Assembly (NCBI GenBank): GCA_947631305.1
Contig: CANRKV010000056.1
Location: 1 to 9,213 of the forward strand
Reading direction: 5' to 3'
Origin: an uncultured Jeotgalicoccus sp.
GTDB lineage: Bacteria; Bacillota; Bacilli; Staphylococcales; Salinicoccaceae
DNA length: 9,213 bases
The notes below the pieces were generated by a model. The model was not told the DNA's origin. It worked only from the letters and a program-made list of their open reading frames with translations, and did no database searches. Of the stretch, positions 5,397-9,213 are shown one piece after another. Numbering within the stretch: the first letter of the stretch is position 1; each line of letters begins with the position of its first letter. The position numbers and the translations under genes were made by a program.

Positions 5397-6688
5397 TGCA
5401 GGAGCAGAGCCAATCCAACGTTAAAGACTTTTCTCTCGGTCTTCAGCATGTGCTCGCAATGTATGCCGGTGCGGTAATCGTGCCGCTGATTGTCGGCAAT
5501 GCAATCGGACTGACACCCGCACAGCTGACATACTTAATTGCTATCGATATTATGATGTGCGGTGTTGCAACGATTCTTCAGGTTTGGAAGAATAAATTCT
5601 CCGGCATCGGTTTACCCGTCGTGCTCGGATGTACGTTTACCGCCGTCGGGCCGATTATAAATATTGCGAACACTTACAGCATCCAGTCTGTATACGGTGC
5701 AATTTTAGTATCGGGACTGCTCGTCGTACTGGTTGCTTCGTTCTTCAGTAAATTGATACGATTTTTCCCGCCGATTGTTACCGGTACGGTCGTTACGGTC
5801 ATTGGTATCACTTTAATTCCTGTAGCAATCAATGACCTTGCCGGCGGACAGGGCGCTGAAGATTTCGGTTCACCGCTCAATTTATTTTTAGGTTTTTCTA
5901 CATTAATTATTATATTAATCATTTTGAAATTCGCTAAAGGGTTCTTTGGTTCAATTGCAATATTAACCGGTATTATTTTCGGAACAATTATCGGAGCATT
6001 TTTCGGCCGTGTTGATTTCACACCTGTAGCAGACGCTTCGTGGCTGCACCTGCCGCAGGTCTTTTACTTCGGTACACCTGAGTTCCATATCGTTCCAATT
6101 TTAACGATGACGCTCGTTGCAATGGTCAGTCTTGTTGAATCAACAGGTGTCTACTTTGCGCTTGGAGATATTACAGAGAAGAAAATTAAAGGCGAAGATT
6201 TAAAACGCGGCTACCGCGCTGAAGGTATTGCAATATTTTTAGGCGGTCTCGTTAACGCTTTTCCTTATACAACGTTTTCTCAAAATGTCGGCCTGATTCA
6301 AATATCAGGAGTCCGCAGAAATAAAATTATTTATATCGCAGGTTCTATGCTGATTATTCTCGGTCTCGTTCCTAAAATCGGTGCAGCAACACTGGCAATA
6401 CCTGGTCCGGTACTCGGCGGCGCAATGCTCGCTATGTTCGGTATGGTTATCGGTGCAGGCATTAAAATGCTGTCCCGTGTCGATTTAAATAAACAGGATA
6501 ACATGGTTGTCGTGGCAATTTCCGTAGCAATGGGACTTGGCGTTACAGTCGTTCCGGACCTGTTCTCGGCACTGCCTGAAAGCCTGTCAGTCATTACTTC
6601 CAGCGGAATTGTTATGGGGAGTCTGACAGCAATCGTACTTAACGCAATATTTAACTTTAAATCAATTATTGATCCGAGAAATATATAG
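5396..6688 (+). CDS. pbuX: Xanthine permease PbuX (NCS2 family)
   Basis: Membrane symporter that imports xanthine for the Xpt reaction. The 430 residues are close to B. subtilis PbuX (438) and very hydrophobic, with about 12-14 membrane segments expected for NCS2 proteins. Family marks are LQHVLAMYAGAVIVPLIVG (16-34, the QH motif of helix 1), LPVVLGCTFTAV (73-84), SLVESTGVYFALGD (245-258, with the substrate-binding Glu248) and NAFPYTTFSQNVGL (287-300, with Gln296). All key residues are present. Translation probably depends partly on coupling to xpt, with GAGG at 10 bases as a modest ribosome site. A strong terminator follows 11 bp after the stop, so the operon has only two genes here, without the guaBA continuation seen in S. 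aureus. Confidence 0.97.
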   Translation: MQEQSQSNVKDFSLGLQHVLAMYAGAVIVPLIVGNAIGLTPAQLTYLIAIDIMMCGVATILQVWKNKFSGIGLPVVLGCTFTAVGPIINIANTYSIQSVYGAILVSGLLVVLVASFFSKLIRFFPPIVTGTVVTVIGITLIPVAINDLAGGQGAEDFGSPLNLFLGFSTLIIILIILKFAKGFFGSIAILTGIIFGTIIGAFFGRVDFTPVADASWLHLPQVFYFGTPEFHIVPILTMTLVAMVSLVESTGVYFALGDITEKKIKGEDLKRGYRAEGIAIFLGGLVNAFPYTTFSQNVGLIQISGVRRNKIIYIAGSMLIILGLVPKIGAATLAIPGPVLGGAMLAMFGMVIGAGIKMLSRVDLNKQDNMVVVAISVAMGLGVTVVPDLFSALPESLSVITSSGIVMGSLTAIVLNAIFNFKSIIDPRNI

Positions 6689-6699
6689 ACCTTGATTAC

Positions 6700-6735
6700 G
6701 GCACGCGCTGACTATTCAGTGCGTGCTGTTTTTTT
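6700..6735 (+). terminator. Rho-independent terminator of xpt-pbuX
   Basis: GGCACGCGCTGA (6700-6711) pairs with TCAGTGCGTGCT (6716-6727) over 12 bp, with G-U wobbles, around a CTAT loop, followed by seven T (6729-6735). Confidence 0.9.
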
Positions 6736-6737
6736 CG

Positions 6738-6897
6738 GGATTCCGTGCCACCGTGGATTCTCGGTGGCGTGCTCTCAAGGATTCTGTGCCACCGTGGATT
6801 CTCGGTGGCGTGCTCTCAAGGATTCCGTGCCACCGTCAGCTCTCGGTGGCGTGCTCTCAAGGATTCCATGCCACCGTCAGCTCTCGGTGGCGCGCGC
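6738..6897 (+). repeat. Four tandem 41-bp GC-rich hairpin repeats
   Basis: Units start at 6738, 6779, 6820 and 6861, each beginning GGATTC; the last diverges after about 34 bases into GCGCGCGCC. Every unit holds the inverted repeat GCCACCG/CGGTGGC around an 8-base loop. Loops in units 1-2 read TGGATTCT and in units 3-4 TCAGCTCT, with a few other point changes. Arms can also pair between neighbouring units around a 19-base loop. The unit length is not a multiple of 3, which argues against a coding repeat. The block begins 3 bases after the pbuX terminator T run and ends just before the luxS promoter region. Open frames across it look accidental. The function is unknown; it resembles GC-rich intergenic repeats of other Gram-positive bacteria in kind, but I do not recognise this one. 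Confidence 0.95.
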
Positions 6898-6914
6898 CGG
6901 TAAAAACCTTCCGG

Positions 6915-6944
6915 TTGCCATTCGTCTTCAAATTGTAATAAGAT
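6915..6944 (+). promoter_or_regulatory. Candidate luxS promoter
   Basis: TTGCCA (6915-6920, 5 of 6) and TAAGAT (6939-6944, 4 of 6) are 18 bp apart, immediately after the repeat block and 35 bp before the luxS start. The match is modest; no better pair was seen in the space left by the repeats. Confidence 0.4.
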
Positions 6945-6979
6945 AAACTGGAGTAAACAATTTAGGGAGTGTGTCATAA

Positions 6980-7444
6980 ATGAAGAATATGAACGTTGAA
7001 AGTTTTAACCTGGATCACACAAAAGTAGCTGCACCTTATATCAGACTTGCAGGGACAAACGAAGGCCAGCACGGAGATACGATTTACAAGTACGATATCC
7101 GTTTCTGCCAGCCGAACAAAGAGCATATGGATATGCCTGCACTTCACTCGATTGAACACTTAATGGCTGAAAACATCCGCAACCACCACGAGCGTGTTGT
7201 CGACCTAAGCCCGATGGGATGCCAGACAGGCTTTTATCTGTCAGTAATGAATGATGACAATAAAGCAGGCATTGAAGAAGTAATGGAGAAAACTTTAAAT
7301 GATGTGCTTGAGGCAACTGAAGTTCCGGCATGCAACGAAGTACAGTGCGGCTGGGCAGCGAGTCACAGTCTTGAAGGCGCTAAAGAAATTGCACGCAAGA
7401 TGCTTGAAGGACGCAGCACTTGGAGCACAGTGTTTGCTGAATAA
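6980..7444 (+). CDS. luxS: S-ribosylhomocysteine lyase LuxS
   Basis: Cleaves S-ribosylhomocysteine to homocysteine and DPD, the precursor of autoinducer 2, in the activated methyl cycle of the cytoplasm. The 154 residues match B. subtilis (157) and S. aureus (156) LuxS closely: MNVESFNLDHTKV (4-16), the metal-binding HSIEH (56-60; His56, Glu59, His60), SPMGCQTGFY (77-86) with catalytic Cys81, and CNEVQCGWAASHS (118-130) with metal ligand Cys123. All catalytic and metal residues are intact. GGGAG lies 10 bases before the ATG. It stands alone between the repeat block and its own terminator, without pfs or methionine genes beside it, as often in staphylococci. Confidence 0.98.
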   Translation: MKNMNVESFNLDHTKVAAPYIRLAGTNEGQHGDTIYKYDIRFCQPNKEHMDMPALHSIEHLMAENIRNHHERVVDLSPMGCQTGFYLSVMNDDNKAGIEEVMEKTLNDVLEATEVPACNEVQCGWAASHSLEGAKEIARKMLEGRSTWSTVFAE

Positions 7445-7455
7445 CATTTGATTCT

Positions 7456-7482
7456 GGCCACTCTCCGGAGTGGTCGTTTTTT
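7456..7482 (+). terminator. Rho-independent terminator of luxS
   Basis: GGCCACTC (7456-7463) and GAGTGGTC (7468-7475) form an 8-bp stem with a TCCG tetraloop, followed by six T (7477-7482). An outer inverted repeat, ATAACAT (7441-7447, over the stop codon) and ATGTTAT (7483-7489), encloses the hairpin. Confidence 0.9.
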
Positions 7483-7509
7483 ATGTTATCTCCCTATTTT
7501 CCATTTCAA

Positions 7510-7538
7510 TTTACATAACTGTGCGATAAGCGTAAAAT
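7510..7538 (+). promoter_or_regulatory. Sigma-A promoter of the membrane protein gene
   Basis: TTTACA (7510-7515, 5 of 6) and TAAAAT (7533-7538, 5 of 6) are exactly 17 bp apart. Transcription would start near 7545, downstream of the ATG at 7537, which therefore cannot be the start codon; the start at 7579 with its ribosome site fits. Confidence 0.65.
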
Positions 7539-7578
7539 GTACAGGATAATCCATAAAATAAGAAAGAGGTTTTCCGTA

Positions 7579-8103
7579 ATGATTATGCCGGTATGGCTGA
7601 TGTGGTTAATTCCACCTGTTGTTTTTATGATAATACCTTTAAAAATGTTAATCGACTGGTTCGCTATTTATTTACCGCTCGATAAAAAATATAACCGTAA
7701 GGAAATTACAGTTAAAGCGTCATGGAAAATCTGGCTGACGGACCTTGGTCTGCATCTCGTTGCCGTCGGAATTATGTATGCAGCATTATACATTGATCCG
7801 CTGTTCAGAGGTAATCCTACATCGTTCGATGACGTTAAAGAAATCAGTAATGCTACACCCGACTGGATTGTCGCATTTTTCGAAGGAATTATCGCGAATC
7901 CGTTCGACAGCATTTACAGTATGATTTTCGTCCTCATTTTATTCGTTATTATTATTCTAATCCAGTTTAAAATAACTCAGAAAATCTACGCGAAATTTGG
8001 TCTGGACGATAAACAAGTTACCAAATCCAGTATTATTTCTACATTATTAATGGCACCGTGGATTATTATTATCCCAACGGCATTATTTTCATCAATAATT
8101 TAA
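7579..8103 (+). CDS. Four-helix integral membrane protein of unknown function
   Basis: I do not recognise this 174-residue protein. Four hydrophobic segments are visible at about 5-32, 51-71, 112-130 and 152-173, so it is very probably in the cytoplasmic membrane. A charged loop follows helix 1 (DKKYNRKE, 35-42), a polar loop of about 40 residues with NPTSFDD separates helices 2 and 3, and a charged loop (KFGLDDKQ, 139-146) precedes helix 4. There are no cysteines, and no enzyme or transporter motif was seen. The ATG at 7579 is preferred to an in-frame ATG at 7537 because AGAAAGAGG lies 9 bases before it, while the earlier one overlaps the -10 box and has no ribosome site. It is a single-gene unit with its own promoter and terminator, so context gives no functional hint. 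Confidence 0.8.
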   Translation: MIMPVWLMWLIPPVVFMIIPLKMLIDWFAIYLPLDKKYNRKEITVKASWKIWLTDLGLHLVAVGIMYAALYIDPLFRGNPTSFDDVKEISNATPDWIVAFFEGIIANPFDSIYSMIFVLILFVIIILIQFKITQKIYAKFGLDDKQVTKSSIISTLLMAPWIIIIPTALFSSII

Positions 8104-8107
8104 CGAC

Positions 8108-8146
8108 AAAAGATCCCTGCCGAATTTAACCGGCAGGGATCTTTTT
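8108..8146. terminator. Bidirectional terminator between convergent genes
   Basis: AAAAGATCCCTGCCG (8108-8122) is perfectly complementary to CGGCAGGGATCTTTT (8131-8145), a 15-bp stem around an 8-base loop. T runs flank it on both strands, so it can serve the membrane protein gene and the convergent hydrolase gene. Confidence 0.93.
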
Positions 8147-8154
8147 AAATTTTT

Positions 8155-9213
8155 CTAGTTAAAATCTCTCTTAACTGTCTTTTTCCATTCTTTATTAAAG
8201 ACTTCTTCACCATCGTTATAACCGATGAGACGGTTTACAAGATAGAAGTTTTCATAGTCGCATGTCATAATACTATCTGTTTTCATCTCTGTTTTAATAT
8301 CTGCATCTTCAACAACTACTGTCCAGTCGCACTGCACTTTGGCAGATAACGGGTCATCGTTGTTTATCGTGTAAATATTATGGTTTTCTGTGCCGTAAGT
8401 GATGCCGAGGTGCGGTAAGAATCTTTGTCCTTCATTTGAATAGTCATCGAGAATCCAGTTGTTCGTCGTCAGATCATTGATGACGTTTCTCGTACGGTAA
8501 CCTTCTTCAATAATTTCTTTTTCAAGCGGTGTTGCCATCTCAGCTGAATTATATTTCATTTCTACAGGCGTGTAATTTTCAACATACGGCAGTTCAAGTG
8601 AACTGTTGTTTAAATCCACTGTCAATTCGACTTTGTCTTTCGATGCCCACATTAACGGCCAGTAGCTTGGTGCGAATGAAATTTCAATGCTGTGCCCTTC
8701 CGGTACAGTATAGCCGATAACATCAAACTGAATTTCCGCATCGAAATATTCATCAATTGGCAGTTTCTCCGGATGTTCATGACTGTTCACATGATTTAAA
8801 TTCAACTGCCCTTTCGTAATCAGTGTTCGTTTGCCGTTCGGATGAACGTCTGTTAAACGCACATGCAGATTCGCTTCATCGTGGGATGATTTAACGTGCA
8901 CGTTCAGTTTCGCATGTCCGGCGATACTCAGTTCTTCAGCAGCATCAACTGAAATCGTTGTTGCCAGTGCATTGTCAATTGTCTGATCGGCTGCTAAATC
9001 GCCTTCCTGTCCAAACGGACAGTAAACACCTGAATACAAACCGTGATGCTGATTATTAGCGAGTTTAATTTCATCGTGAAAATGACTTAGAATATCGACG
9101 GATTCAAACTCTTCCGCATATACGTCAATCCACTGTCCTTCTCTGTACTCATAACTTGTCGACGGTTCGACACTGTCCTGAATATAAATATGGAATTCAT
9201 CTTCATGTTCAAC
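8155..9213 (-). CDS. CocE/NonD-family hydrolase, C-terminal part (5' end outside window)
   Basis: The frame is open from the window edge to a TAG at 8155, giving the last 352 residues. They fit the C-terminal region of CocE/NonD serine hydrolases (X-Pro dipeptidyl-peptidase C-terminal, PepX_C, jelly-roll type). Family marks, numbered within the fragment, are VRLTDVHPNGKRTLITKGQ (118-136), LNLNHVNSHEHPE (137-149) and EGHSIEISFAPSYWPLMWAS (172-191). After these comes a tail typical of longer members, with the DPLSA motif and a final KEWKKTVKRDF. The alpha/beta-hydrolase catalytic core with the nucleophile Ser lies upstream and is not visible, so substrate (peptide, ester or acyl compound) cannot be given. 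The protein is rich in Asp, Glu and His. A TTG at 9039 is not the true start: coding similarity continues upstream without a stop. Confidence 0.85.
   Translation of the reverse strand, partial: VEHEDEFHIYIQDSVEPSTSYEYREGQWIDVYAEEFESVDILSHFHDEIKLANNQHHGLYSGVYCPFGQEGDLAADQTIDNALATTISVDAAEELSIAGHAKLNVHVKSSHDEANLHVRLTDVHPNGKRTLITKGQLNLNHVNSHEHPEKLPIDEYFDAEIQFDVIGYTVPEGHSIEISFAPSYWPLMWASKDKVELTVDLNNSSLELPYVENYTPVEMKYNSAEMATPLEKEIIEEGYRTRNVINDLTTNNWILDDYSNEGQRFLPHLGITYGTENHNIYTINNDDPLSAKVQCDWTVVVEDADIKTEMKTDSIMTCDYENFYLVNRLIGYNDGEEVFNKEWKKTVKRDFN

Noticed and set aside
6692..6946. Open frames of 84 and 71 codons across the 41-bp repeat array
   Set aside because: They read the repeats in shifting frames because 41 is not a multiple of 3, have no ribosome site, and overlap the pbuX terminator; treated as accidental.
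7537..7578. Upstream ATG at 7537 as the start of the membrane protein
   Set aside because: It overlaps the -10 box of the best promoter and lacks a ribosome binding site, whereas 7579 has one.
9037..9039. TTG at 9039 as the start of the CocE/NonD hydrolase
   Set aside because: The frame continues open to the window edge with protein-like sequence, and the remaining part lacks the catalytic domain; the gene is simply cut by the window.

Overview
The window comes from a low-to-moderate GC Gram-positive bacterium (Bacillota), most likely the Staphylococcaceae branch (for example a Jeotgalicoccus, Salinicoccus or Macrococcus relative). The reasons are strong AGGAGG-type ribosome binding sites, Rho-independent terminators after almost every unit, LuxS, Xpt and PbuX proteins of Bacillus/Staphylococcus type, and a PurR-type box. 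The genus is inferred from remembered protein similarity only.

Positions 1-4609 (minus strand) hold a carbon-phosphorus lyase locus. A GntR/UTRA regulator (phnF-like, 4609-3869) ends in its own terminator. A 184-bp gap follows, with a candidate promoter whose -35 box lies inside a perfect 14-bp palindrome. The tightly packed operon phnG-phnH-phnI-phnJ-phnK comes next and leaves the window at position 1. All junctions overlap or lie within about 10 bp, and each gene has its own good ribosome binding site. The core is recognisable and in frame, but PhnJ, the radical-SAM subunit that breaks the C-P bond in E. coli, has kept only one of the four essential cysteines. The other three positions are Ser, Thr and Met. 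The rest of PhnJ, its active-site glycine and the PhnI active-site histidine pair are conserved. PhnK carries an N-terminal four-cysteine insertion that the E. coli protein lacks. This is the most unusual feature of the window.

Positions 4610-6735 (plus strand) hold the purine salvage operon xpt-pbuX (xanthine phosphoribosyltransferase plus xanthine permease), with a one-base stop/start overlap and a terminator. Its 205-bp divergent upstream region has a perfect PurR box and a second degenerate inverted one, but no guanine riboswitch, which is the usual control element of this operon in Bacillus and Staphylococcus.

Positions 6736-6900 carry four 41-bp GC-rich tandem repeats, each able to fold into a 7-bp hairpin, wedged between the pbuX terminator and the luxS promoter. 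luxS (6980-7444) follows as a single-gene unit with its terminator. A 174-residue four-helix membrane protein of unknown function follows (7579-8103), with a well-formed promoter. A bidirectional terminator separates it from a convergent, truncated CocE/NonD-family hydrolase (C-terminal 352 residues, 9213-8155, minus strand).

No RNA genes, insertion sequences or CRISPR arrays were seen. No non-coding stretch exceeds 300 bp; the longest is 6689-6979.
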